Shown in pieces: positions 25,560-34,766 of a stretch of 64,000 bases of DNA (positions are counted from its first letter, which is position 1; each line of letters starts with the position of its first letter). The DNA is from Ferruginibacter sp. (GTDB lineage Bacteria; Bacteroidota; Bacteroidia; Chitinophagales; Chitinophagaceae). The notes below the pieces were generated by a model, which did not search any database, was not told the DNA's origin, and worked only from the letters and a program-made list of their open reading frames with translations. The stretch spans positions 62,001 through 126,000 of the forward strand of contig JAOQAK010000055.1 in NCBI GenBank assembly GCA_025963635.1, given 5' to 3'. A program made the position numbers and the translations under genes.

Positions 25560-27719
25560 ATGGATATGATAAGATCAACAAACACCATTGTGTATCCTGC
25601 TATCTGGGGTGGAGTGGAATGTACCATCAACAGGCGGCACAATGTATTTAAGGATCAGTTGCACCTTTCAAATCATTATGAAAGAAAGGACGATCTTGAA
25701 GCTTTTGCTCAACTGGGCATAAAAGCAATCCGGTACCCGGTTTTATGGGAAAAACACTGCGCAGATCAAAATGGTGTAATTGACTGGACCTGGGCTGATC
25801 AACAGCTAACCACCTTACGTGAGTTGCAGGTTGAGCCAATCGTGGGACTGATTCACCATGGAAGCGGTCCTGCTTTTACTTCCCTGTTAGATGACAAATT
25901 CCCCATCAAATTGGCCGCCTACGCAAAGGAAGTTGCTACCAGGTTTCCGTGGGTAGAGTATTATACACCTGTGAACGAACCACTAACAACCGCACGTTTT
26001 TCAGGCCTCTATGGATTTTGGTACCCACATAGCAAAAATGAACATGACTTTTTAACGATGTTGCTCAACCAGGTGGAGGCAATCGTGCTCTCGATGAGGG
26101 CGATCAGGGAAATCAACCCGGCGGCAAAACTGGTGCAGACGGAGGACATCGGTAAAACACATAGCACGCCTCTTTTAGCTTACCAGGCGGATTTTGAGAA
26201 TAGCCGCCGTTGGCTCACCTATGATTTGCTATGTGGCAAAGTGACTCCTGATCATCCGTTGTGGAACTACTTTATAGTAAATGGAATTGAGAAGGCCCGA
26301 CTTGATTTTTTTTCTGAAAACCTTTGCTTGCCCGACATTGCCGGATTTAATTATTATGTAACTTCTGAACGTTACCTTGATGAAAAAGTGGAGAACTTTC
26401 CCACCTGTGTGAGAGGAAGCAACCACTTCCACGAGTATGCGGATATTGATGCAGCCAGGGCGATACGGCCGGCGGGAATTGGTAAGATATTAACTGAAGC
26501 CTGGAACAGGTACCATCTTCCAATGGCCATCACTGAAGCCCACCTGCATTGCAGCCGTGAAGACCAGCTTCGATGGTTTAAAGAGATATGGGACAACTGC
26601 TGCAATCTTGTAAAAAAAGGCATCAATATCAAAGCGGTAACTGCATGGTCACTATTGGGGGCATACGATTGGAATAGCCTGCTCGTTCAGGATGCAGGGA
26701 TGTATGAAACCGGGGTATTTGATTTAACTACCCATTCCAGGCGGCCCACCGCCATGGTTAAACTTATCCGCTCGTTAAGTACAGAAGGTGAATTTAATCA
26801 TCCGCTTTTAACTAATAAAGGATGGTGGTATCGGCACAACCCCGCAATTAAGCGTGAAATGAATGTTCTAAGTGCTCTCAATACTCCACCCCTTCTCATT
26901 ATCGGGAGCGGCACACTTGGCAGTGCTTTTACCAAAGTTTGTGAAGACAGGGGAATATCTTATAAAATATTGGCAAGGCCTGATATCGATATCACCGACC
27001 AGGCGTCGGTTGAATACGTGATGAACATTTACAAGCCCTGGGCGGTGATCAACGCCGCGGGGTATGTTAAAGTGGATGATGCTGAATCAGCCATTGCCGA
27101 ATGCTTTGCCGTTAATGCAAAAGCACCGGCTTTGCTGGCAGCGGAATGCAAAAGATATGGCATACCGTTTATGACTTTTTCTTCCGACATGGTTTTTAAT
27201 GGCATCAAGCGCTCTCCCTACATGGAGAGCGATAAGATGGTTCCGATAAACATTTACGGGAAAAGTAAGGCTGAGGGCGAGGCCGGAGTTGTAGCTGCCT
27301 ACCCGGAAGCGCTGATTATAAGAACGAGTGCTTTCTTCGGGCCATGGGATAAAAACAATTTTGTATACAACGTAATTAATTCGCTACAACAAAAAAATTC
27401 TTATAAAGCGGTGAACGATGTGATTGTATCCCCCACGTATGTGCCTGACCTGGTAAACGCCTCACTTGATCTCTTAATTGATGAAGCAAATGGCATATGG
27501 CACTTATCGAATACCGGAAGTGTAACCTGGGCAGATTTCGCCCAGGAAATCGCTCAACGAAGCGGCTATTCTAAAAATAAAATTGTCTCTAAGATGGCTG
27601 CAGAGATGAGTTGGAAAGCACAGCGCCCTTTCTATAGCGTACTGGAGAGTGAAAAGGGCATAAAGCTACCCTGTCTTGACAACGCCATGGACCGCTTTTT
27701 TTTAAGTAAATCCAATTAG
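25560..27719 (+). CDS. GH1-like domain fused to RmlD-like sugar reductase
   Basis: A 719-residue two-domain protein. Residues 1-430 resemble family 1 glycoside hydrolases: KAIRYPVLWEKH, the acid/base motif YYTPVNEPLT (Glu near 140), and the nucleophile region MAITEAHLH (Glu near 325, where classic GH1 has ITENG). Residues 440-719 are an RmlD/dTDP-4-dehydrorhamnose reductase-like SDR: LLIIGSGTLGSAF, VINAAGYVKVDDAE, FSSDMVFNG and the YGKSK active-site motif, then RTSAFFGPWD. There is no signal peptide, so a hydrolase fold sits in the cytoplasm with a sugar reductase. An inferred role is sugar-nucleotide or glycan synthesis rather than digestion of food glycans. The gene is followed 83 bp later by a stand-alone GH1-like gene. 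Confidence 0.88.
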   Translation: MDMIRSTNTIVYPAIWGGVECTINRRHNVFKDQLHLSNHYERKDDLEAFAQLGIKAIRYPVLWEKHCADQNGVIDWTWADQQLTTLRELQVEPIVGLIHHGSGPAFTSLLDDKFPIKLAAYAKEVATRFPWVEYYTPVNEPLTTARFSGLYGFWYPHSKNEHDFLTMLLNQVEAIVLSMRAIREINPAAKLVQTEDIGKTHSTPLLAYQADFENSRRWLTYDLLCGKVTPDHPLWNYFIVNGIEKARLDFFSENLCLPDIAGFNYYVTSERYLDEKVENFPTCVRGSNHFHEYADIDAARAIRPAGIGKILTEAWNRYHLPMAITEAHLHCSREDQLRWFKEIWDNCCNLVKKGINIKAVTAWSLLGAYDWNSLLVQDAGMYETGVFDLTTHSRRPTAMVKLIRSLSTEGEFNHPLLTNKGWWYRHNPAIKREMNVLSALNTPPLLIIGSGTLGSAFTKVCEDRGISYKILARPDIDITDQASVEYVMNIYKPWAVINAAGYVKVDDAESAIAECFAVNAKAPALLAAECKRYGIPFMTFSSDMVFNGIKRSPYMESDKMVPINIYGKSKAEGEAGVVAAYPEALIIRTSAFFGPWDKNNFVYNVINSLQQKNSYKAVNDVIVSPTYVPDLVNASLDLLIDEANGIWHLSNTGSVTWADFAQEIAQRSGYSKNKIVSKMAAEMSWKAQRPFYSVLESEKGIKLPCLDNAMDRFFLSKSN

Positions 27720-27802
27720 AACCATAAGTTTAAAAATTTCCTGGCATTATAAAAATACCAGGTGCTACAAAAACGTTCCTGAAATAAAAAAGTTTGTATT
27801 CT

Positions 27803-29005
27803 ATGACAAACAATAGCTTCATGTTTTGCACCGGCATTGAAAACAGTTATCCAACGATAAGGTGGGGAAAAGGCAGAAAGAGGGTGGATGAAATGGAAAA
27901 GACCTGCCACTATAAAGTGTGGAAAACAGACTTTAACCTGGTGAAAGAAATGGGCATTCAATATTTGCGCTATGGCCCTCCCTATTATCGCACCCATACT
28001 GCCCCCGGAAAATACGACTGGTCCTTCACTGATGATACCTTTAATACACTCAGGGAGCTGGACATTATTCCAATTGTAGATTTATGCCATTTTGGTGTAC
28101 CGGATTGGATGGGGAATTTCCAAAACCCGGATTTTCCCCGGTATTTTGCCGAATATGCCACTGAATTCGCGAAAAGATTCCCTTACTTAAAGCTTTATAC
28201 ACCGATCAATGAAATATTCATAACGGCAATGTTTTCTGCCCAATATGGATGGTGGAATGAATGTCTGCAATCTGACCGTGCTTTTGTGAATGCATTAAAA
28301 AATATTTGTAAAGCAAATACCCTTGCAATGCAGGCCATTCTAAAAGTACAAGGCGAAGCAACTTTCATTCAGAGTGAATCTTCGGAATACTTTCATGCTA
28401 TCGAACCGCTGGCGGTACCGCTCGCAAGATTCCTGAACCAAAAACGATTTCTCTCATTGGATCTTACCTATGGCTATCCCTTAAATGTGGATATGTACGA
28501 ATACCTGATGGCCAATGGCATGTCCAAAAAAGAATATCACTGGTTTAGGGTTAGCCAGGTAAAAACCCGTTGCATTATGGGCAATGATTATTATGTTACG
28601 AACGAACACATTGTGCACCCGGATGGCTCAACCCAGGCTTCAGGAGAAATATTTGGCTATTATGTGATTACCAATCAATATTATAAGAGGTATAAATTAC
28701 CTATCATGCATACCGAAACCAATATTAAGATGCCTGCGTGTAAGGAGTGGTTGCTAAAGCAATGGGCCAATGTGCACCGGCTGAAACATGATGGCGTACC
28801 CATTGTGGGCTTTACCTGGTATAGCCTCTGCCACCAGGTGGATTGGGATTCTGCATTGAGAAATGATGCTGGTAATGTGAATGAATTAGGACTGTTCGAT
28901 TTGGACAGAAATATTATGCCTGTTGGCGAGGCCTATAAACAATTGATCACTGGATGGAAAGATATTGTTGAAGAAGAGAACTATGGCTTTTTATATCATA
29001 CCTGA
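27803..29005 (+). CDS. GH1-like glycoside hydrolase-fold protein
   Basis: A 400-residue (beta/alpha)8-type protein distantly related to GH1 and to the N-terminal half of its upstream neighbour. It starts MTNNSFMFCTGIENSYPTI from the ATG at 27803; a TTG at 27794 adds three residues. The acid/base region reads YTPINEIF (classic NEP has become NEI), and the nucleophile region is IMHTETNIKM (TET instead of TENG), so both Glu residues are kept near 136 and 305. C-terminal GFTWYSLCHQVDWD matches the GH1 barrel end. No signal peptide. Probably works with the GH1-RmlD fusion; substrate unknown. Confidence 0.87.
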   Translation: MTNNSFMFCTGIENSYPTIRWGKGRKRVDEMEKTCHYKVWKTDFNLVKEMGIQYLRYGPPYYRTHTAPGKYDWSFTDDTFNTLRELDIIPIVDLCHFGVPDWMGNFQNPDFPRYFAEYATEFAKRFPYLKLYTPINEIFITAMFSAQYGWWNECLQSDRAFVNALKNICKANTLAMQAILKVQGEATFIQSESSEYFHAIEPLAVPLARFLNQKRFLSLDLTYGYPLNVDMYEYLMANGMSKKEYHWFRVSQVKTRCIMGNDYYVTNEHIVHPDGSTQASGEIFGYYVITNQYYKRYKLPIMHTETNIKMPACKEWLLKQWANVHRLKHDGVPIVGFTWYSLCHQVDWDSALRNDAGNVNELGLFDLDRNIMPVGEAYKQLITGWKDIVEEENYGFLYHT

Positions 29006-29667
29006 TAAATCATGGCGGGTTAATACCTCTTTTGATCTGTGCTATACTGATAAATTACTCTTTGATGGTATTTCCTGGCTACCTTGTAAAAACAGCATCC
29101 TCCTTAATGATGTCTGCTGTAAAACTATTAAAAAGATCGTGGGCATTCATGTGCTTTTCATCCCTATTTCTTGGCGACCTGGTGCGACCTGAAAACTTTT
29201 CGCGGTACGGCAAAATAAAATGATCCGTCAGCGAATCAATTTTATTCTTTGTTCCCCTTTTCAGCATCCGTTTCAGTAATCTGTATTTTGAATACATTGT
29301 AAACATATGAGTGTCTTAAGATATGGCAAATATTTTGTTTCTCCAACAAATCCAGTGAATAATTTCCTCTCAGGCAGCACTCGAACAACATTATTTTAGT
29401 GTATAGGCCGAAAGGTCAATGTTTTAAATAGGCGTTAAAAATAATGCCATACCCATAAGCCTTGTAACACAACAGGTTGTATTCAAAGGCGGTAAAAAGG
29501 TGTGGAACGAAAGCCACAATTGAGTTTTACCCATTGTAGATTATCCCGCGAATTGCTGCGTTTTCGAATCGCAATACATGTAATTGGTTGGAACAAGATT
29601 TGGTGGATTATCCCGGGCAATATACCCCAATAATAACCGGCATACGCCGGAACATCAAACAATAAAT
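29006..29667. other. Intergenic region, nothing recognised
   Basis: About 660 bp between the GH1-like gene and a small conserved gene. Short frames exist on both strands but show no start signal, domain or composition that I can support. Confidence 0.5.
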
Positions 29668-30006
29668 ATGAATGCACCAACACCCCCTTATCTCAAATCC
29701 CTTGTAGAGTGTCACAAAAAAATGATGGAGGACGGATATACAGAAAACTTTAAAGTTGAAGGCGGCCGGTTGAAATGTTTAAGCTGCGATAAATGGTATT
29801 CCCCTGATGAAATTACCATTTGCAATTTCTTCCGGTTTGAAGGAATTTCTGATCCTGAGGATAACAGCATCATGTATGTAATAGAAACCGTGGACGGTAA
29901 AAAAGGAACGATTGTAGATGCTTATGGCGCCTACGCAGATCCTGATGTGAGCGCTTTTATCACAGAAGTTGAGAACATTCATAAGAAAATTCCGGGAGCT
30001 AAATAA
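29668..30006 (+). CDS. Conserved small protein of unknown function
   Basis: A 112-residue soluble protein from the ATG at 29668; the longer frame from 29584 adds an unrelated N-terminus. It has a CLSCDKWY segment (two Cys in a CxxC) and the patterns FFRFEGISDPEDNSIMYVI and KGTIVDAYGAYADPDVSAF. I recognise this as a Bacteroidota family of about 100 residues that databases sometimes call phosphoribosylpyrophosphate synthetase without evidence; the length rules out that enzyme. Function unknown. It is convergent with the CheB-CheR kinase gene, 45 bp apart. Confidence 0.82.
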   Translation: MNAPTPPYLKSLVECHKKMMEDGYTENFKVEGGRLKCLSCDKWYSPDEITICNFFRFEGISDPEDNSIMYVIETVDGKKGTIVDAYGAYADPDVSAFITEVENIHKKIPGAK

Positions 30007-30051
30007 ATTGAATTCTGGAGTGGGTAATCTTTAAGAGATATTCTTCTGCAA

Positions 30052-33000
30052 TTATTCCGGCAGATAAATATTGAAAGTGGCACCCACCCCGGGTTCTCCT
30101 GTGGCATCAATATAGCCGTTATAGCTTTCCACAATCTTCTTGCAAATAGCGAGGCCCATCCCCGTGCCCTTGTACTCCGTTTTAGCATGTAGCCGTTGAA
30201 ACATTTCAAAAATCCTTTGTCCATAAATTTGCTCAAAACCAATTCCGTTATCCGCAACACTTATTTTCCAATAATTTTTATCTTTTTTATTTTCTGCCAT
30301 TGCAATTTCGGAAGATGATACAATCGCCGCGTTAATCTTTACACGCGGATTTACCCCTTGCCTGCTATACTTCAGGGCATTTACAACCAGGTTGGTAAAC
30401 AGTTGGATGAACTGGATTTGAATCACCTTTAGAGTGGGCAGGGCGCCTACTTCGATAATAGCATTCTTTTCTTCCAACATATTATTCAGGCCCGAAATAA
30501 CATTATCCATGATCGTATTTAAACTGACTAATTCGGCCTTATTGGGAGCGTAGCTTACCTTGGAGTAATTAAGAATATCATCCATAAGCTGCTGCATTTC
30601 TTTGGCTGCATTATTCATCCTGGTAAAATAATCTCTCGACACCGCTGATAGGTTGTCCTTCTCATTTCCCAATATCCGCTGCGAAAAGGTTTGTATTTTT
30701 CTAAGTGGCTCCTGCAGGTCGTGGCTCGCCACATAACTAAAGGAAGCAAGCTCACTGTTACTTCGCTCCAGTTCTTTGTTTTTTTCTTTTAATAATTCAT
30801 GGGATTGCTGCAACTCCTTTGTACGCTGTTGAACCTGGTTAGACAGTGTGATAGCAAAATTTTTCTGATCAGTGATATCCACCCCACCACCTATATACCC
30901 CTCAAACACCTGGCCCGCAGAAAGCCTGGGAATGCCATGCATCGAAATCCAACGGTATTTGCCATCCTGCCGCTTTAAACGGAATTCCATGAAAAACTCT
31001 TTCCGGTTTTGAAAAGAATAATCAATATTTTCTGTAATGGCCTCTCTGTCTTCCTCATGAACGCCTCTCATCCATCCATTACCAGATTCCTGGCCAATCG
31101 TTTTCCCGGTAAAGTCGAGCCACCCCTTGTTAAAGAAATAAAATCTTTTGTCACTACCCGCCAGCCAGATTAATACGGGCGCTGCATCGGCAATGGCTTT
31201 AAACAACCGCTCGCTTTCCTGCAGTTCGGTGAGATATTTCTTTTGATCAGTAATATCCATCACTGTTCCCAACAACCTTGAAGAATAATTTCGCTGCTCC
31301 GGTAAAAGATTTCCATTTACCCTGATCCATCGCTGCGTGCCGTTATTTCCTATAATCCTCACTTCAAAAAAAAGATGCCGTTTTGCCACGGCGCTGTCAA
31401 ATGCCTCCCGCGCCCTGTCGATATCCTGCGGATGCACTGCCTGCAAGAATTCATCCATCGTGCATTCGCTACTTTCTACTCCCATGATTTCGTTGATCTT
31501 TATCGAATTCACCATACGTTTTGTCGATAAATTCAGTTCCCAGGTTCCCAAGCCCGTCAATTCAGACGCAAGCCGGAAACGTTCTTCACTTTCTCTTAAC
31601 TGCGCTGCCATTCTTGTGTCGGTTATATCCCGGAAGATCAGTAAGATCAATAATTCGCCGGAAGGTTCGTTGATAAGCTGGCGGCCGCTCAATAACAAAA
31701 CCCTTTGTTCATGGGAAGAAATAGGAACAGTCATTTCATAATTTTTCAGTTCCTTTTTTTCGGCGATAACGTTTTCGAGCAGTGCTCGCAATTCAGGATT
31801 ATTCCATTCCCCGAAAGCAAGGTCGAAAAAGGATTTACCTTCTACGGAAGTTTCATTTGTTTGGAAAAAAGAATAAAAAAAAGCATTTGCATTTTTTATA
31901 AAAAAATACCTATCAAGAATTATAATGGGTTCATTAATTGAACTTACAATAGCCTGTGCATACGTACGGGCACTCAGCAGTTGTTCATGCTGCTCACTCA
32001 GTTCCCGGTTCAATACCAATAGCTCTTCATTACCGGCCTCTAATTCTTCTTTGGAGGTTTCCAACTCTTCATTGATACTCTGCAATTCTTCACTACTGCT
32101 TAAAAGTTCTTCATTAGCGCTTTTGAGCTCTTCGCTGAAAATTTCCTGGTCGTCACTAATGGCACGAAAATCTTCCCTCATTTGGTTCAGCTCATTTTCC
32201 AGCTTTTGAATTCTCAGCTGTGCCGTAGTTTCTGAGGTTGTTTTATTAGTTTTTGGGGGGATTTTTCTTTCGGCCGGCGCATCTATACCCGCCCGGTTAA
32301 AGATCACCAGGTAATGAACGTCCGCTGTGTTTTGCAAAGGAATGATTTCAACGGAGAATGCATATTGCTCCTCATTGAGCATGTACATTATTTTTTCACT
32401 GCGTACAATTGATGTTTCTTTTTTAGCACACTGTAAAATTTTACGGAGTTCAAACACAAATTCTGGTCTTACCATTTTCAAAATGTGCAGGCTCGGCTTC
32501 CCTTGCTGGGGCATCAAAATGAGGCTTAGATTACCCAAAAAATGGATAATTTCCATTTGCGCATTCACAATTACGGCCGGCGGAGTATATTTTGGAAATA
32601 GCACCTTTTCCGCCATCTTCAAAGGTTCATCCTTTGTATCGGGCTTTACAATAAGATCATTTGACGGTACAATCTCCTTTTCTTCTCTTGTTGCACTTAT
32701 CCCCAAAAGGCCGGTCGACACATTCTTGCGGGTATATATTTTATGCTCCCGCGACATAACGGTAAACAAATCAGGAGCCGCGCCTGTGGACTCTGCTTTT
32801 CCCAGCAATAAAATGCCATCGGCGTTGAGTGCGTAATGAAAAACCGATAAAGCTTTTTTCTGAAACACTGTATCCATATAAATAAATACATTGCGGCAAC
32901 TAACCATATCCATTCTTGAAAAAGGCGGATTTCTCAAAAAATTATGCACGGCAAACACGCACATCTCCCGGATAGTTTTTCCCACCTGGTAATCGTTTCC

Positions 33001-34149
33001 GTTCTTTACAAAGTAACGGCTTAGCCTTGAATGCGAGATTTCCTTTACTGCCTGTTTGGAATAGATCCCGTTTCTTGCCTTTTCAATAACATGTTCAGAA
33101 ATATCAGAAGCAAAAATTTGGATTTTTGATCCCGGCAACCTGCTCTCAAAAAATTCATGCAGGCAGATGGCCACCGAGTACGCTTCCTCGCCCGTAGCGC
33201 AACCGGCTACCCATACACGGATAGGGTCCAGTGGATTTTTATTTTTCAAAATCAGGGGGAATATGCCTGCAATCAATTCCCTGTAAGTTTTTGGATCCCG
33301 GAAAAAGTGAGTAACAGGGATAAGCAAGTCATTAAACAAGGCATGCTGTTCGTCTTTATTATGTTTTATAAAATTCAGGTATTCAGCCAGTTCATTTTTT
33401 TCAGTTGCCGCCATTCTCCGGGCAATGCGTCGCCGCATTGTTGGCTGTTTGTAATTAGAAAAATCATGACCCGTTCTTTTGAGCAGCAGCGATAAAATGT
33501 TTTTATAAATCGCCTCGTCTTCCCGTGGTACAATCTCTTTCTCCCCTGCATGGTTAACCATATAGGACTCCTTTATTTTAACCAGTTGGCCTGGTATCTT
33601 TTCTGCTGGTAAAATGAAATCCACCACTTCGGCATTGATGGCACTCAACGGCATATTGGTAAATTCTGCGGTACCCGGATTTTGTGCAACGGTCACTCCG
33701 CCGTTTTCAATGATGGCCTTCAAACCATCTGTGCCATCAAGTGCATTACCTGACAGCACCACACCTACTGCAAAACTTTGATGTACATCCGCAAGAGACT
33801 TAAAAAACCGGTCGATCGGTAAATTGGAGCCATTCATCTCCTGGGAAGGAGTAAGTACCAGTGTACCACTGCCAGTGGCAGTTACTTCTTTATTTTCCGG
33901 TGTGATATAAATATTATCAGGGGCGAGGGTTATTTTATCGGTAATGGTGTGGATAGGAATCTTGCTCTCTTTTGAAAGTAATTCGGGTAAGACACTCTCC
34001 CCCGTATCACCCACATGTTGAACAAATACGTAGGCCATACCCGAATTTTCAGGAATTGCACTGACCAACTGCTTAAAAGCATTGAGACCTCCGGCAGATG
34101 CCCCTATCCCAACCACGGGGAAGTTTTGAATATGGACAGGTAACTCCAT
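30052..34149 (-). CDS. CheB-CheR-PAS hybrid histidine kinase
   Basis: A 1365-residue signalling protein from the ATG at 34149 (a GTG at 34170 adds seven residues). Domains in order: CheB methylesterase (1-185; Ser18 in GASAGG, His45 in VQHVGD, Asp141 in GTDGL), CheR methyltransferase (about 205-480; SAM motif VAGCATGEEAYS, CRNVFIYMD), a PAS-like segment, a long coiled coil of EEL repeats (about 640-740), three more PAS/PAC units, then HisKA (SYVASHDLQEPLRKI, near 1145) and HATPase_c (NLVVNALKYS, VADNGIGFE, GTGMGLAICKK). There is no CheB receiver and no C-terminal receiver. Family role: sensing coupled to protein methylation chemistry; the actual partner is unknown and no chemotaxis genes lie nearby. 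Confidence 0.95.
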   Translation of the reverse strand: MELPVHIQNFPVVGIGASAGGLNAFKQLVSAIPENSGMAYVFVQHVGDTGESVLPELLSKESKIPIHTITDKITLAPDNIYITPENKEVTATGSGTLVLTPSQEMNGSNLPIDRFFKSLADVHQSFAVGVVLSGNALDGTDGLKAIIENGGVTVAQNPGTAEFTNMPLSAINAEVVDFILPAEKIPGQLVKIKESYMVNHAGEKEIVPREDEAIYKNILSLLLKRTGHDFSNYKQPTMRRRIARRMAATEKNELAEYLNFIKHNKDEQHALFNDLLIPVTHFFRDPKTYRELIAGIFPLILKNKNPLDPIRVWVAGCATGEEAYSVAICLHEFFESRLPGSKIQIFASDISEHVIEKARNGIYSKQAVKEISHSRLSRYFVKNGNDYQVGKTIREMCVFAVHNFLRNPPFSRMDMVSCRNVFIYMDTVFQKKALSVFHYALNADGILLLGKAESTGAAPDLFTVMSREHKIYTRKNVSTGLLGISATREEKEIVPSNDLIVKPDTKDEPLKMAEKVLFPKYTPPAVIVNAQMEIIHFLGNLSLILMPQQGKPSLHILKMVRPEFVFELRKILQCAKKETSIVRSEKIMYMLNEEQYAFSVEIIPLQNTADVHYLVIFNRAGIDAPAERKIPPKTNKTTSETTAQLRIQKLENELNQMREDFRAISDDQEIFSEELKSANEELLSSSEELQSINEELETSKEELEAGNEELLVLNRELSEQHEQLLSARTYAQAIVSSINEPIIILDRYFFIKNANAFFYSFFQTNETSVEGKSFFDLAFGEWNNPELRALLENVIAEKKELKNYEMTVPISSHEQRVLLLSGRQLINEPSGELLILLIFRDITDTRMAAQLRESEERFRLASELTGLGTWELNLSTKRMVNSIKINEIMGVESSECTMDEFLQAVHPQDIDRAREAFDSAVAKRHLFFEVRIIGNNGTQRWIRVNGNLLPEQRNYSSRLLGTVMDITDQKKYLTELQESERLFKAIADAAPVLIWLAGSDKRFYFFNKGWLDFTGKTIGQESGNGWMRGVHEEDREAITENIDYSFQNRKEFFMEFRLKRQDGKYRWISMHGIPRLSAGQVFEGYIGGGVDITDQKNFAITLSNQVQQRTKELQQSHELLKEKNKELERSNSELASFSYVASHDLQEPLRKIQTFSQRILGNEKDNLSAVSRDYFTRMNNAAKEMQQLMDDILNYSKVSYAPNKAELVSLNTIMDNVISGLNNMLEEKNAIIEVGALPTLKVIQIQFIQLFTNLVVNALKYSRQGVNPRVKINAAIVSSSEIAMAENKKDKNYWKISVADNGIGFEQIYGQRIFEMFQRLHAKTEYKGTGMGLAICKKIVESYNGYIDATGEPGVGATFNIYLPE

Positions 34150-34766
34150 TCTATCTAAAAGCGTTGTCACGATACGATTCTTTAATAAGAAATTAGATCC
34201 GGCATGCTAACTAAGACTTTATTCCTCTTGTTTAATAAAACACCTTATTGCCGACAATTTTCCCCAACAAATATTTAAGCTGATTCTTTATATCGGCAGA
34301 TTCGAAGCAGAAAAGCCAGCCAATAAACATGTAGTTAGATATGCCTCAAAATAATGCCAATTCTACATGTTGCCGTATTATCGACCCGTGAAATATTAAC
34401 CACTCCTTAGGTTGATTTGCCGGCTCTCCGGGTGGGTACTTTATTTTTATTCATTTAAAACTGAAATTTTGATCGCACAAACAGCAATATCATTTTGATC
34501 ATTGCCGGTGTGATCAAGATACCATGAAAGAAAATCAATAGCAGGTAAGTTGTTTGGGAATCTTCCAGAAAACTGCTAATTGAAGCTGTATGACCTGAGA
34601 GGAAGTGTGACTAAGGGACGGTCTCTTTTTTTATATGCAGGATTTAAAGATGTATACCTTTTTTTATTTTGCGAAATCCTATGCATATTATTAAATATAT
34701 TTGGGGGCCACCGATCAAGTGGAGCAACCAAAACACCGGCACGATGAAAGTTTTTAAACAATAAAT
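34150..34766. other. Divergent intergenic region upstream of ABC exporter genes
   Basis: About 600 bp between the CheB-CheR kinase gene and the exporter genes. Contains one candidate Bacteroidota promoter (listed separately); otherwise nothing recognised. Confidence 0.5.
34668..34703 (+). promoter_or_regulatory. Candidate Bacteroidota promoter for the exporter operon
   Basis: TATATTTG at 34696-34703 matches the -7 consensus TAnnTTTG. A TTTG at 34668-34671 could be the -33 element, though the 24-bp gap is slightly long. It lies 63 bp before the permease ATG. Confidence 0.3.

Noticed and set aside
25560-27719. Two separate genes wrongly joined
   Set aside because: The frame is continuous with no stop or alternative start signal between the GH1-like and RmlD-like parts, so I call a true fusion.
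29006-29306. Small frames on both strands after the GH1-like gene
   Set aside because: One overlaps the end of the GH1-like gene, the others lack start signals and recognisable composition; not supported as genes.
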